This document shows, one piece after another, positions 1 through 8,126 of a DNA stretch of 51,318 nt (positions within the stretch are counted from its first letter, which is position 1; every line of letters starts with the position of its first letter). Origin of the DNA: JBQTKD01 sp052389435 (GTDB taxonomy: Bacteria > Actinomycetota > Actinomycetes > Sporichthyales > Sporichthyaceae); contig JBQTIB010000001.1 in NCBI GenBank assembly GCA_052389435.1, positions 1 through 51,318 on the forward strand, written 5' to 3'. Made by a program: the position numbers and the translations under genes. A model generated the notes under the pieces. It was not told the origin of the DNA. It did no database searches and saw nothing but the letters and a program-made list of their open reading frames with translations.

Positions 1-76
1 GCTGCCCGTCCGAGGACGGCATCAACGGCGCGATCCGCGCCCACTGGTCATCGCTGAGCACCGCGGTACGAGTCAT
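1..76 (-). CDS. IS5-type transposase, N-terminal part (runs off the window)
   Basis: The minus strand from 76 reads MTRTAVLSDDQWARIAPLMP and continues past the window edge. This is the typical opening of an IS5-group DDE transposase, with the 'LSDDQWARIAPLMP' signature of the N-terminal DUF4096-like domain. Only about 25 residues are visible, so neither the catalytic triad nor the intactness of the element can be judged. The ATG at 74-76 starts the frame. No clear terminal inverted repeat was picked out in the 46 bp between this start and the next gene, so the end of the insertion sequence is not defined here. Confidence 0.75.
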   Translation of the reverse strand, partial: MTRTAVLSDDQWARIAPLMPSSDGQ

Positions 77-122
77 GGCTCAAGCCTCGCCGAGCGACCC
101 GGAACCAATTGGGAGACACGCC

Positions 123-899
123 CTAGCAGCGCTTGGTGGCAGTCGCGACGCGGAAGGTCGCGGTCTTCAGAGCCTCGGTGGTGGGCTCGTCGACGAACTG
201 GAAGAGGCGACGCTCGCGAGTCTCGCCCGGGCGCATGCTCGGCTCGACGAGCTGCTCGCTGGCGATGCGTTCCCCGCTCGCCGCGAGGGCTTCGGTCTGC
301 ACCTCGTACAGGCAGGTGTCGTCGGTCTTGTTCTGCACGGTCATGCGCAGGTACCGGATCGGCTGGCCGACGCCGTTGAAGTCGACCACGAACGGATCGA
401 AGCGCACGTTGAGGTCCTGCAGCACGCCGGCGGTCGCGCCGCCGCGGGCCTTGATTTCGTCGTCGCGGGCGGTCTTCATGCCCCACAGGCCGTTGCCGAC
501 GACGACCACGAGCGCAACGAGCGCGAGCGTGCGGCCGGTGCGGGCGAACCGTTCGGCGTGCGCGGCGGCGCCGCGCATCATGATGCGGGCCTCCGGGTCG
601 TGCCGGGACAGCTCGCGGGTGGCCATCACGATGGCGCCGAGGGCCAGGAAGACCCCGACGTACTTCAGCCACGGCCACCAGGCCAGCAGGATCGCGGTGA
701 GGCCCAGACCGAACGCGGTGATCGAGAGGTCGACGCCCGTGCGGACGACCTTCTGCTCCTCGGGAGCGTCGTAGCCGCGGTAGCGGTCGTAGCCGCCCTT
801 CGGGGTCGGTTTGCGGGCAGCCTGCTTGCGGCGACGTCCGTACCAGGTACGCGAACTCGCGTTCCGGTCGGTGCGCTCGTGGACGTCCGAGGTCGCCAT
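123..899 (-). CDS. Membrane protein of unknown function, 258 aa
   Basis: A basic, arginine-rich cytoplasmic N-terminus of about 55 residues is followed by three predicted membrane segments (about 58-74, 77-94 and 124-138). An extracytoplasmic domain of about 115 residues follows, with a beta-sandwich look (VRFDPFVVDFNGVG, YLRMTVQNKTDDTCLYEV). The plan matches the gene at 1071-1745, which also has three N-terminal membrane segments and a C-terminal domain with a 'T.TN.TD' strand, so the two look like distant paralogues. The ATG at 899 begins MATSDVHERTDRN. The function is unknown; an envelope role is inferred only from topology. Confidence 0.7.
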   Translation of the reverse strand: MATSDVHERTDRNASSRTWYGRRRKQAARKPTPKGGYDRYRGYDAPEEQKVVRTGVDLSITAFGLGLTAILLAWWPWLKYVGVFLALGAIVMATRELSRHDPEARIMMRGAAAHAERFARTGRTLALVALVVVVGNGLWGMKTARDDEIKARGGATAGVLQDLNVRFDPFVVDFNGVGQPIRYLRMTVQNKTDDTCLYEVQTEALAASGERIASEQLVEPSMRPGETRERRLFQFVDEPTTEALKTATFRVATATKRC

Positions 900-1070
900 G
901 GCGGTGGCAGCCCTCCCCTTCGGTGGTCTGAACTGACTAAGAATGCGCCGGGGTACCGGTGCGCTCCAATTGCCCTGGTCGTGTCTTGACCGAAGGGCCG
1001 CTACTCCGTGACCAAGCGAAGGCCCAGGTCAGCAGGGTCGCGAGCGAGGAGCACGCCGCGGCCGGCGGGC

Positions 1071-1745
1071 TCAGTACGCCACCGCCCCGGTCGTGACGAA
1101 CTCGGCCTTGGCGAGTTCGTCGAGCAGTCGGTCGTTGACGATGTTGAAGATGCGGATCTGCGCGGACTGACCCGGCGCCAGATCGGCCACGTACGCGCTG
1201 TCCGTGGTGACGGTCTTGCCGGAGGATCGCGCCGCGAAGTCGAGGTCGAGGTTCAGGCGCCGGTCGGTGCGGTTGGTGATCGTCACCGGGACGTTCATGC
1301 GCCGCAGGCCGAATTCCTCAAGTTCGACGTGGGTGGCGCCGAAGACCACGTCGATGTCCCTGCCGACGACCCCGACAACCGCAGCGGACGGCTTGCCGTC
1401 GGGGCCGACCGTCGGGGCGAGGGTCGGCGTCTGCGGCCCGGCGACGGAGCCGAACGCCGACGCGGAGGCCACCAGGCCGATCGCGGCGAACACGGCGAGC
1501 ACGAGCCCGGCGAGCGCCATCTCCCCGCCCTGGCGGCGAGCGCGACGACGGGCGACGAGCGCGAAGAGGAAGGCGAAGGCACACGCGGCGATGCCGTAGG
1601 TGCGCAGCGCCGGAACGAAGATCGCGGCGAAGGCCGTCAACCCGAACAGCAGCGAGACACGTGCGACGGGATCCCGACGTCGGCGCCGGGACTGGTCGAG
1701 ATCAGCGTCGTACCGCCCGGGGCGGCCGATCTCGGTCGTCGGCAT
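1071..1745 (-). CDS. Membrane protein of unknown function, 224 aa
   Basis: The product has an N-terminal polar stretch, two closely spaced membrane segments (about 29-64), a third at about 75-96, and a soluble C-terminal domain of about 125 residues. The C-terminal domain contains VPVTITNRTDRRLNLDLDF, resembling an Ig-like or DUF4352-like exported sandwich. The first two segments resemble the DUF4190 hairpin. It sits upstream of the similarly built gene at 123-899 in the same direction, separated by 171 bp. The ATG at 1745 begins MPTTEIGRPGRYDAD. No enzymatic motif is visible. Confidence 0.7.
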   Translation of the reverse strand: MPTTEIGRPGRYDADLDQSRRRRRDPVARVSLLFGLTAFAAIFVPALRTYGIAACAFAFLFALVARRRARRQGGEMALAGLVLAVFAAIGLVASASAFGSVAGPQTPTLAPTVGPDGKPSAAVVGVVGRDIDVVFGATHVELEEFGLRRMNVPVTITNRTDRRLNLDLDFAARSSGKTVTTDSAYVADLAPGQSAQIRIFNIVNDRLLDELAKAEFVTTGAVAY

Positions 1746-2140
1746 CGATGTCCTTTCGGCGTCGCCGCGGAACGGTCCGCGGTCGTTCGGAGATGTCTGG
1801 GTGCTCCCTCAATGACAGCCGAACTTTCCCCACTCCGGAGAGCGTTTCGCCTGACATTGGCCGAACGGCGGAGGGGTTTCGGGCCGTTCGTCCGATGGGT
1901 CCCGACCCGTCCCCGAACCGAAGGGCCCGCGATCGCGAACGGCCCGGTTTGCCCTTTGCCGGAGCCTTGCCAACCCCCCCATCCTCCGTTCGGAGGATGC
2001 CGTGTCGTCGAACGTCCAGTTCTGCCGACGGAGTGCAACCGAGCGGCCTCCGCAGGGGTCTGAGGGGCAACGGATCGGGCAACTGGGACAAAGCGACCAC
2101 CGGGCGCTACAGACTCGATCGGCAACTTGGGGGCAGCAAC
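1746..2140. other. 395-bp divergent intergenic region
   Basis: This gap separates the minus-strand membrane gene (start 1745) from the plus-strand gene at 2141, so it should hold two divergent promoters. The only clear structure is the perfect short inverted repeat at 1980-1999, listed separately. The open frames crossing it are continuations of shadow frames and do not resemble known proteins. Confidence 0.5.
1980..1999. promoter_or_regulatory. Perfect inverted repeat CATCCTCC-GTTC-GGAGGATG
   Basis: Eight-base arms at 1980-1987 and 1992-1999 are perfectly complementary around a 4-base centre. There is no T-run after it, so it is unlikely to be an intrinsic terminator. Its place in a divergent promoter region suits an operator, or an RNA hairpin in the long leader of the gene at 2141. 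Confidence 0.35.
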
Positions 2141-2470
2141 ATGGTCGGTCAGAACTGGTTCGTCTACCCGGTCGAGAACGGTGTCGAGCTGGTCATCGAC
2201 GCCACCGACGACGCGAGCTACGAGCAGGCGCTCGCCGCGTTCGTCACGCACTACACCGACTACAACCTGCTCACCGAGTACTCGATGGACGGGGGCGAGG
2301 TCCTGCACTTCGTCCCGGCGATCGTCGACGCTCCGGAGCCGATGCTGGAGAGCCCGGCGCCCGTCGCGCAGAACGTGCCCGCCCCGCGCGAACGGACCGA
2401 GGCCGAGTCCCGCGCCGCGCACCCGGCGGGCAAGGGCCGACGGATCCCGCGCCAGCCCGAGATCTTCTAG
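2141..2470 (+). CDS. Small conserved-looking protein of unknown function, 109 aa
   Basis: The ATG at 2141 follows a purine-rich GGGGGCAG stretch at good ribosome-binding distance. The first 70 residues look like a compact alpha/beta domain (WFVYPVENGVELVIDATDDA, then YEQALAAFVTHYTDYNLL). The last 35 residues are proline, glutamate and arginine rich and probably disordered. There is no signal peptide, membrane segment or recognised motif. It is transcribed alone and ends at a strong bidirectional terminator at 2482-2520 shared with the ligase gene facing it. Confidence 0.65.
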   Translation: MVGQNWFVYPVENGVELVIDATDDASYEQALAAFVTHYTDYNLLTEYSMDGGEVLHFVPAIVDAPEPMLESPAPVAQNVPAPRERTEAESRAAHPAGKGRRIPRQPEIF

Positions 2471-2481
2471 GAACGCACGAA

Positions 2482-2520
2482 CGGTAGGGGCCGGCGGAGG
2501 GGGGCCGCCGGCCCCTACCG
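2482..2520. terminator. Strong bidirectional hairpin terminator
   Basis: CGGTAGGGGCCGGCGG at 2482-2497 pairs perfectly with CCGCCGGCCCCTACCG at 2505-2520 around a purine loop. It lies between the convergent stops at 2470 (plus) and 2562 (minus). Like many high-GC actinobacterial terminators it lacks a long T-run. Confidence 0.75.
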
Positions 2521-2561
2521 ATGTGTCCGGGCCGCGCCGACGCGGCGAACCCGACGGTGCA

Positions 2562-4085
2562 TCAGCTCAGCGCGGCCGCGTGGATCGCACGGACCGCGTC
2601 GACGGTGTCGGCCTGTGCCGCGCTCTTGTCGGACCGGTAGCGCAGCACGCGCGCGAACCGCAGCGCCATCCCGGCGGGATAGCGGGTCGAGGTCTGGACG
2701 CCGTCGAAGGCGATCTCGACGACGAGCTCGGGACGCACGTGCACCACGTAGCCGTCGGTTGCGCCGATCGCACGCGCGAGCAGCGCCTCGGTCTGCCAGG
2801 CGAGCAAATCGTCGGTCAGGCCCTTGAAGGTCTTGCCGAGCATCGCGAAACCGTCGGCGTCGCGCGCCCCGAGGTGCAGATTGGACAGGCGTCCGCGGCG
2901 GCGTCCGTTGCCCCACTCGGCGGCCAGGACCACGAGGTCGAGGGTGTGCCGGGGCTTGACCTTGACCCATCCGGCGCCGCGGCGGCCGGCGTCGTAGGCG
3001 GCGTCCAACGCTTTGACCACGACGCCCTCGTGCCCGTGCCGCAACGCGTCGGCGAGGAACTCCTCGCCGGCCTCGGCGGTGGCGACCTCGATGCGGGGCA
3101 CCAGCAGGCTCGGCACCGCGACGGACTCCAACGTGCGGCGACGCACGGCCGCGCCCTCGCCGAGCAGGTCGGCGCCGTCGAGGTGCAGGGCGTCGAAGAG
3201 AAATGGCGTCAATGGCAGGTTGGGCGCCCCGTGCCGGGCGGTGCGGGCGCCGGTGACCTGGAAGGGGTGCGGGCGGCCGTCCGCGCGCAGCGCGATCACC
3301 TCGCCGTCGAGGACGCAGGAGGTCACGGGCAGTGCCAGCGCCGCGGCGACGATCTCGGGGACGCGATCGGTGATCTCGTCCAGGCTGCGGGTGAACACGG
3401 CAACGTCCGCGCCGTCGCGGTGTACCTGCGTGCGGACGCCGTCGAGTTTCCACTCGGCGGCCGCAGGCCCGGTCTTGGCGAGCGCGTCGGCGAAGTCGGT
3501 GCCCGACGCGGCGAGCATCGGGCGCACCGGGCGTCCGACCTGGAGTCGGAACTCGGCGAGCCCGACGGCGCCGGCGGTCAGCGCGCGTTCCGCGACGGGA
3601 CCGACGGCGCCGGCGAGCATCACCGCCCGTCGAACATCGGCGGCGGGAAGTCCGGCGGCCCGCGCGACCGCGTCCAGCATCACCCCGTCCAGCGCCCCCT
3701 GGCGCAGCTCGCCCGTGACCAACCCGGCGAGCAGACGCTGTTCGACCGCCGTGGCGCGTGCCAGCAGGGAACGGAAGGCGTCGCGACGGGCGTTCGCCGA
3801 ACCCGTTCCGGCGCAGGCGGCGATCGCGGCGAACGCCGCGTCGACCTCGGCGACGTGAAGAGTCGCCTCCGCCGCGGGCGCCGGCAGATCGCGCAGGGAC
3901 GCGGGCCCGAGACCGGTTCGGCGCTGCGGCAGTTCGCCCGCCAGGTAGGCGACTACGACCGGAATCTCGTGTGCCGGCGCCGCCCGCAGGCACTCGGCGA
4001 TGGCGGTGCTCTTGGCCGTGCGCGACGCGGTGGCGGCCGTCGCGGTCGACGCACGGGCCAGGACTTCGAGCAGCACGTCGACCAT
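2562..4085 (-). CDS. ligB: ATP-dependent DNA ligase (LigB-like), 507 aa
   Basis: This is a family of ligases that adenylate a lysine and then seal nicks in duplex DNA using ATP. Motif I is EWKLDGVR with the adenylated lysine at about residue 213. It is preceded by an N-terminal DNA-binding domain (about 1-180) and followed by the DGEVIAL motif, the FDALHLDG region, EGVVVKALDAAY, a WVKVKP motif V and the OB-fold. The C-terminus reads YPAGMALRFARVLRYRSDKSAAQADT, typical of the mycobacterial and streptomycete LigB group of about 507 residues. It is probably accessory to the essential NAD-dependent LigA. The GTG/ATG choice is clear: ATG at 4085, reading MVDVLLEVL. Confidence 0.92.
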   Translation of the reverse strand: MVDVLLEVLARASTATAATASRTAKSTAIAECLRAAPAHEIPVVVAYLAGELPQRRTGLGPASLRDLPAPAAEATLHVAEVDAAFAAIAACAGTGSANARRDAFRSLLARATAVEQRLLAGLVTGELRQGALDGVMLDAVARAAGLPAADVRRAVMLAGAVGPVAERALTAGAVGLAEFRLQVGRPVRPMLAASGTDFADALAKTGPAAAEWKLDGVRTQVHRDGADVAVFTRSLDEITDRVPEIVAAALALPVTSCVLDGEVIALRADGRPHPFQVTGARTARHGAPNLPLTPFLFDALHLDGADLLGEGAAVRRRTLESVAVPSLLVPRIEVATAEAGEEFLADALRHGHEGVVVKALDAAYDAGRRGAGWVKVKPRHTLDLVVLAAEWGNGRRRGRLSNLHLGARDADGFAMLGKTFKGLTDDLLAWQTEALLARAIGATDGYVVHVRPELVVEIAFDGVQTSTRYPAGMALRFARVLRYRSDKSAAQADTVDAVRAIHAAALS

Positions 4086-4198
4086 CCTCCTTCAGCCGCT
4101 TGCCCGAGGTTTACCCAACTTCGAGGCGGCGACGGATTGGGATCGTCCGCACGCGGGTATGAGAGGTGCACCCGAGACCGACTGTGAGGAAACAGATC

Positions 4199-4420
4199 GT
4201 GAGCGTGACGAACGAGACCGCGCCCGCCGCAGTCGGCGGCCGCTCACGTCCTCGGCACCATCACATGGAGATCCGCCGGGACGGGCTGCGCCCGGACGGC
4301 GACTGGCTCTACGTGTGGGCGTGCGTGCACTGCGGACGTACCCTCGCCCAGCTCGACGCCGAGGCGAGCCCGAACGAGCCCACGGCTCCGTCGGCGCGCA
4401 TCTGTCCCTCCGCCGCCTGA
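4199..4420 (+). CDS. Small CxxC protein of unknown function, 73 aa
   Basis: The GTG at 4199 is chosen over the upstream GTG at 4166 because GAGGAAAC lies just upstream of it. The product reads MSVTNETAPAAVGG and contains a basic HHHMEIRRDG segment and one CVHCGR motif, which could be half of a metal site or a redox pair. It is transcribed divergently from the ligase gene and ends before a good terminator at 4446-4484. The family is not recognised. Confidence 0.6.
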   Translation: MSVTNETAPAAVGGRSRPRHHHMEIRRDGLRPDGDWLYVWACVHCGRTLAQLDAEASPNEPTAPSARICPSAA

Positions 4421-4445
4421 ACCGCTCCGCCTGAGATCTTCCGCA

Positions 4446-4484
4446 CGAGGCGCCCGAACCGCGACGGTTCGGGCGCCTCGTACT
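4446..4484 (+). terminator. Intrinsic terminator
   Basis: CGAGGCGCCCGAACC (4446-4460) pairs perfectly with GGTTCGGGCGCCTCG (4466-4480) over a 5-base loop, followed by TACTTTTG. This is a classical rho-independent shape downstream of the 73-residue gene. The DNA from here to 4740 shows no convincing gene. Confidence 0.8.
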
Positions 4485-4740
4485 TTTGGCCGATGCGGAT
4501 GCAACCGAACGGCCCGGCGGCGCGTCTTATCGGCGTTTCGCCCAGAGCGGGCGAAACGTCCCAGGAAACGGAGCCTGCCGTGGCGGTCCTCGTCCGTTCC
4601 GCGGAGCCAGTCCGGTCCCGGCGGTGGCACTCGCGGTCCGCGGCCGTTGCTCGGGTGCGTGCGTTCGAGGGGGACGCACGCTCCGATCTCACGGCCGCTT
4701 GGACCGGCGGCACGGCAGTCTGCGGACGGGCCGCGGCGCC

Positions 4741-4896
4741 GTGACCGAGGAGGACGTTCTGCTCTGGCGCCCCCGCGGCGGGGGCATCGCGTTGAAGGCT
4801 GCGACGCCCGACGGCGACGCCGTCGAACTCACCGTCGACCAGGCCCGCGAACTGGCGGTGCTCCTGCTGCGGATGGCTGCGGGCGAAGACCCGTAG
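4741..4896 (+). CDS. Very small protein of unknown function, 51 aa
   Basis: The GTG at 4741 begins a frame with coding-like third positions: MTEEDVLLWRPRGGGIALK, then VELTVDQARELAVLLLRMAAGEDP. The second half is an amphipathic helix of the kind seen in small actinobacterial DUF proteins with an 'ARELA..LL.AA' ending. Upstream in-frame sequence (4486-4740) looks non-coding, so the short version is preferred. It sits 10 bp ahead of the small membrane protein at 4907. Confidence 0.5.
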   Translation: MTEEDVLLWRPRGGGIALKAATPDGDAVELTVDQARELAVLLLRMAAGEDP

Positions 4897-4906
4897 GGTG
4901 GAACGC

Positions 4907-5116
4907 GTGCCTGCGCCGCCTCAACGCTTCGGTCGCGGGCCGTCGTTGCACCGGATGCTGCGCGACTTCGCGGTGCTCTGCCCGATCCTGCTACTGCTCG
5001 GGCTCGCCACCGGCTCGTCGGGGGCGTCGATGGTCGGCATGCTCGTCGGCGCTCTCGCCGGCGCCGTCCTCGGCGAGGCCACCCGTCAGGTCCTGGACCG
5101 GCGCGCGGTGCGCTGA
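4907..5116 (+). CDS. Small membrane protein with a glycine zipper, 69 aa
   Basis: The GTG at 4907 is favoured over the one at 4898 because AGGGTGGAA lies immediately upstream. The product has one hydrophobic stretch (FAVLCPILLLLGLATG) and then a glycine-rich segment SMVGMLVGALAGAVLG that can form a second tightly packed helix. It ends with TRQVLDRRAVR in the cytoplasm. No family was recognised. Confidence 0.55.
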   Translation: MPAPPQRFGRGPSLHRMLRDFAVLCPILLLLGLATGSSGASMVGMLVGALAGAVLGEATRQVLDRRAVR

Positions 5117-5160
5117 CCCCCGCCCCGTCGCTCCGGGCATCGCCGCGGGAGAGTGCACTC

Positions 5161-5670
5161 GTGGAGGATTCGAGGCCGGTGAACGATGACATCGGCACGG
5201 CGGCGCGGGCCTACGCGAGAGCCACCGCACCGGCGGACGTCCTCGCGACCCTGGACTGGCTCGACGCGCACGGGTTCGCCGTCGCCGCGGCGGACCGGGA
5301 ACCGGGCGTCCACATGGGCAACGTCTGGCTCGCCTACGAGCGCGCACCGGCCGTGGTCCGCGTGACCTGCGACCGCGGCCAGTGGTACCTCGACGTGGGA
5401 CACGGAAGCGACCCGGACAACTTCGACGTGGTGTACGCGGCGACTGCGGCCGCACCGTCCTCGGAGGCCTTTCCCGACGTCGAAGGGCTGTGTCCGCAAC
5501 GGCCACCCGGAGTGGCCTGGCGCGAAAGCCTGCCGACAGTCCTGGAGTGGTTGGCGGCCGGGGACACCGCCTCGGCGATCGCGCTCGCCGACGACCAGCG
5601 CCACGTGCGGATGTGGCCGGACTCGCACCGGGCACGGAACCTGCTCCGCCAGTGGAGCCGCGGTGGCTAG
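5161..5670 (+). CDS. Hypothetical protein with an immunity-protein-like fold, 169 aa
   Basis: The product is soluble and acidic. It contains a helical start (AYARATAPADVLATLDWLDAHGF), beta-rich middle (VWLAYERAPAVVRVTCDRGQWYLDVG) and a helical end with a RARNLLRQW motif. Proteins of this shape are often annotated as polymorphic-toxin immunity or SMI1-like proteins in actinomycetes, but no toxin gene is adjacent, so this is only a resemblance. GTG 5161 is used; GTG 5179 is an alternative with GGAGG 11 bp upstream. It stands 54 bp before the Nudix gene in the same direction. Confidence 0.55.
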   Translation: MEDSRPVNDDIGTAARAYARATAPADVLATLDWLDAHGFAVAAADREPGVHMGNVWLAYERAPAVVRVTCDRGQWYLDVGHGSDPDNFDVVYAATAAAPSSEAFPDVEGLCPQRPPGVAWRESLPTVLEWLAAGDTASAIALADDQRHVRMWPDSHRARNLLRQWSRGG

Positions 5671-5724
5671 CACGGCCCTGGCCTAGGGTCGTCCCGAAGC
5701 AGGCGGCAGGGCGGAGGGCCCAGG

Positions 5725-6123
5725 TTGATCACGGCGGCGGGAGCGATCCTGTGGCGGCCCGGACCCGACGGTCCGCAGGTCGCGGTCATCCACCGGCCCA
5801 AGAAGTCCGACTGGAGCTTTCCGAAGGGCAAGCCCGAACCGGGCGAGTCCGTCGAACAAACGGCTCGGCGGGAGGTGTTCGAGGAAACCGGGATGGCTCC
5901 GGTGCTCGGCACCCGCCTTCGCCCCGTTCGCTATCTCAAGGGTTGGCGACTCAAGCGCGTGGACTACTGGACCGCGACCGTGGACGGGCCCGGAGAGTTC
6001 GTGGTCAACAGCGAGGTCGACCGGCTCGACTGGCTGGCCGTTCCCGCCGCACGGGAACGGCTGACCTACCGGCGCGACCAGCGCCTGCTCGACTCCTTCG
6101 TCCGCGCTCTCCCCACCGCCTGA
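5725..6123 (+). CDS. Nudix hydrolase, MutT type, 132 aa
   Basis: It hydrolyses a nucleoside diphosphate linked to another moiety; the substrate is unknown. The Nudix box is complete: GKPEPGESVEQTARREVFEETG from about residue 35, with the metal-binding REVFEE at 49-54. The opening ITAAGAILWRP and the SDWSFPKGK segment are typical of the MutT1-like or diadenosine-polyphosphate-hydrolase-like branch, but the C-terminal histidine-phosphatase domain of mycobacterial MutT1 is absent. The start is TTG at 5725, preceded by GGAGGGCCC. Confidence 0.88.
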   Translation: MITAAGAILWRPGPDGPQVAVIHRPKKSDWSFPKGKPEPGESVEQTARREVFEETGMAPVLGTRLRPVRYLKGWRLKRVDYWTATVDGPGEFVVNSEVDRLDWLAVPAARERLTYRRDQRLLDSFVRALPTA

Positions 6124-6184
6124 TCCCCGCACGACGGGCGCGGCGGTCTCGGGTGGCGTCCCGGACGGGCGCTTTCTCGGGCCG

Positions 6185-6766
6185 CTACGGCGCGGAGAGC
6201 ATCTGCTCGTAGTCGGCCCGGGTCAACGGGCGGTCGGTCTGGGCGCCGCTGGCCAGCGGGGCGGCGACGGGCTCCCCGTTCACGGTCAGACGAAGACCGG
6301 CGATCGCCTCGAGCGAGGTGGCCGTCAGCACGAGTTGGGCGATCGCGAGGGTTTGGTTCGGCGGGAGCTGAGCCACCGTCAGGTCGACGACGGCGACGTT
6401 TGCCTCCAACGCCGTCAGGCGAAGTTGGGTGGTGGGCGGCAGTGCCGTACTGAGCCCGCGATCGCGATCCGTCTCGCCCGGTCCGGCCGCCAGCGCGTCC
6501 AGGAGCACCTGCACCGCGGCGGATCCGCTCGCGTTCGCGGTCGAGTACGGCAGCGCGACCAGCCGATCCTCGTCCACGAAGTAGACGGCGCCGCCGACGC
6601 TGGTGGCATCGGGCGTGGGGCCCGCGGTGGTGGGGCGCGCCTGCACCAGCCGGTCGGGCAGGATCGCCCGGTCGATGTCCTCCACGTCTCGGGTTGCGGT
6701 CAATCCGCAGCCGGCAAGGAGGAAGCCGCCCAGGCAGAGCGCCCACACCAAACGCGGCGGCTTCAT
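6185..6766 (-). CDS. GerMN-domain lipoprotein, 193 aa
   Basis: A type II signal peptide ends in the lipobox LLAG-C with the lipidated cysteine at residue 20. The rest is one GerMN-like module (AVYFVDEDRLVALPY, then VQVLLDALAAGPGETDRDRGLSTALPP, then VAVVDLT). This domain occurs in the spore-germination protein GerM and in LpqB, the lipoprotein linked to the MtrAB system of actinobacteria. The gene starts 1 bp after the kinase stop, so it is the third gene of a regulator-kinase-lipoprotein operon. It may modulate the kinase from outside, as LpqB and CseA are thought to do; that is inference. Confidence 0.85.
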   Translation of the reverse strand: MKPPRLVWALCLGGFLLAGCGLTATRDVEDIDRAILPDRLVQARPTTAGPTPDATSVGGAVYFVDEDRLVALPYSTANASGSAAVQVLLDALAAGPGETDRDRGLSTALPPTTQLRLTALEANVAVVDLTVAQLPPNQTLAIAQLVLTATSLEAIAGLRLTVNGEPVAAPLASGAQTDRPLTRADYEQMLSAP

Positions 6767-6767
6767 C

Positions 6768-8126
6768 TCACTGCTCCGGGACCGTCGGGAGTTCGAGGAC
6801 GAAGCGAGCGCCTCGAACCCCGCGCTCGGAGTACCAGATGGCGCCCCCGTGCGCCTGCAGGGTTTCGGTGACCAGGGCCAGCCCGATGCCCGTTCCCGAC
6901 GAGGATCCGCGCGTGGCGCCGCCTGTCGCGAACCTCTCGAAGATGCGGGCGCGGTGTTCCGGCGGAACTCCGGGGCCGTCGTCGTCGAAGGTCACCCGCA
7001 CCGCCGAGGAATCCGCGTCGAGACCCACGGCGGTCAGCCTCCCGCCGTGGCGTTGCGCGTTGTCGATCACGTTGAAGAACGCGCGTTCGAGCAGCGCCGG
7101 ATCGGCGCGGACGAAGGCGTCGCCCGCCCGGTCCTCGAGCAGGTCCACCGGCAGACCCGCCCGCTCCAGGGCGCCGGCGAGCACCGCCGCGATCGGCACG
7201 GGGCTGACCGCGTCCGGGTCCAGCCCGGCCTCCGCGCGAGCGAGCGCGAGCAGGCTGTCCAGCAACTGCTCGAAGCGCTCGAGCTCGGCCACCACCAGGT
7301 CGAGCGCCGCACGGGCCCGGTCGGGAAGGTCCTCGCGCCGTCGTTGCAGGACCCCGGTGGCGGCGACCAGCGTCGTCAGCGGCGAGCGGAGCTCGTGGCT
7401 GACGTCGGCCGCGAATCGACTGTCGCGTTCGATCCGCTGCCGCAGGCTGTCGACCATGGCGTTGAACGAGCCCACGATCGTCGCCAGATCGGGGTCGTCG
7501 GTGGCGGGCAGTCGACTGTCCAGCTCGCCTCCGGCGATGCGTGCGGCCGTAGCCGCCACGAGGTTCAGCGGCTGCACCACGCGCCGACTCGCCCACACCC
7601 CCAGCCCTATGCCGCCCACCCCGGCGATCGCGGCGCCGGCGCCGAGCACCACCTGGAGCACGCGCAGGCTCTCGCGCAGTTCCCGAAGGGGAACGACCCG
7701 GTAGAGGTCGGCTCGGGGGCTGCGCAGTGGAAGACCGACCACGACGGTGGAGTAGCCGTCGAGCACCACCGTGACGCTGGCCGGACGTCCCGCGCGTACG
7801 CGCTCGCTCAGAGCTGCGGGGACGACGTCGGGACCGACCCCGAGGGTCGAGGAGTACCACTGGCCGTTCAGCTCCACCAGCAGCGCACCCGACCCCGGCG
7901 GGCCCGCGGAGGCGAGCACCGCCGGAACGTCGACGTCGGCGCTGTCCAGCTGGTCCGCGACGAACACTCCGTCCAACACGGCCTGCCGAACGACGGTGCG
8001 CTCGCGTTGCTCGTAGAGGTAGGTCCGCGACAGCAGAAAAGTCGAGGAGGCGAGCGCACCCGCCACCGCCAGCGCGCCGACGCCGAAGGCGATCGCGACC
8101 CGTGCCCGTAGCCCGCGGACGATCAT
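6768..8126 (-). CDS. Membrane sensor histidine kinase, 452 aa
   Basis: Transmembrane helix 1 spans about residues 9-33 and helix 2 about 157-179, enclosing an extracytoplasmic sensor of about 120 residues. A HAMP linker (about 180-233) follows. The dimerisation box contains FAADVSHELRSPLTTL with the phosphorylated histidine at about 244. The ATPase domain has an N box (NVIDNAQRHG), DDDGPGVP and GTGIGLALV. The layout resembles MtrB/CseC-type kinases. The ATG at 8126 overlaps the regulator stop by 4 bp (ATGA), so the two are translationally coupled. Confidence 0.92.
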   Translation of the reverse strand: MIVRGLRARVAIAFGVGALAVAGALASSTFLLSRTYLYEQRERTVVRQAVLDGVFVADQLDSADVDVPAVLASAGPPGSGALLVELNGQWYSSTLGVGPDVVPAALSERVRAGRPASVTVVLDGYSTVVVGLPLRSPRADLYRVVPLRELRESLRVLQVVLGAGAAIAGVGGIGLGVWASRRVVQPLNLVAATAARIAGGELDSRLPATDDPDLATIVGSFNAMVDSLRQRIERDSRFAADVSHELRSPLTTLVAATGVLQRRREDLPDRARAALDLVVAELERFEQLLDSLLALARAEAGLDPDAVSPVPIAAVLAGALERAGLPVDLLEDRAGDAFVRADPALLERAFFNVIDNAQRHGGRLTAVGLDADSSAVRVTFDDDGPGVPPEHRARIFERFATGGATRGSSSGTGIGLALVTETLQAHGGAIWYSERGVRGARFVLELPTVPEQ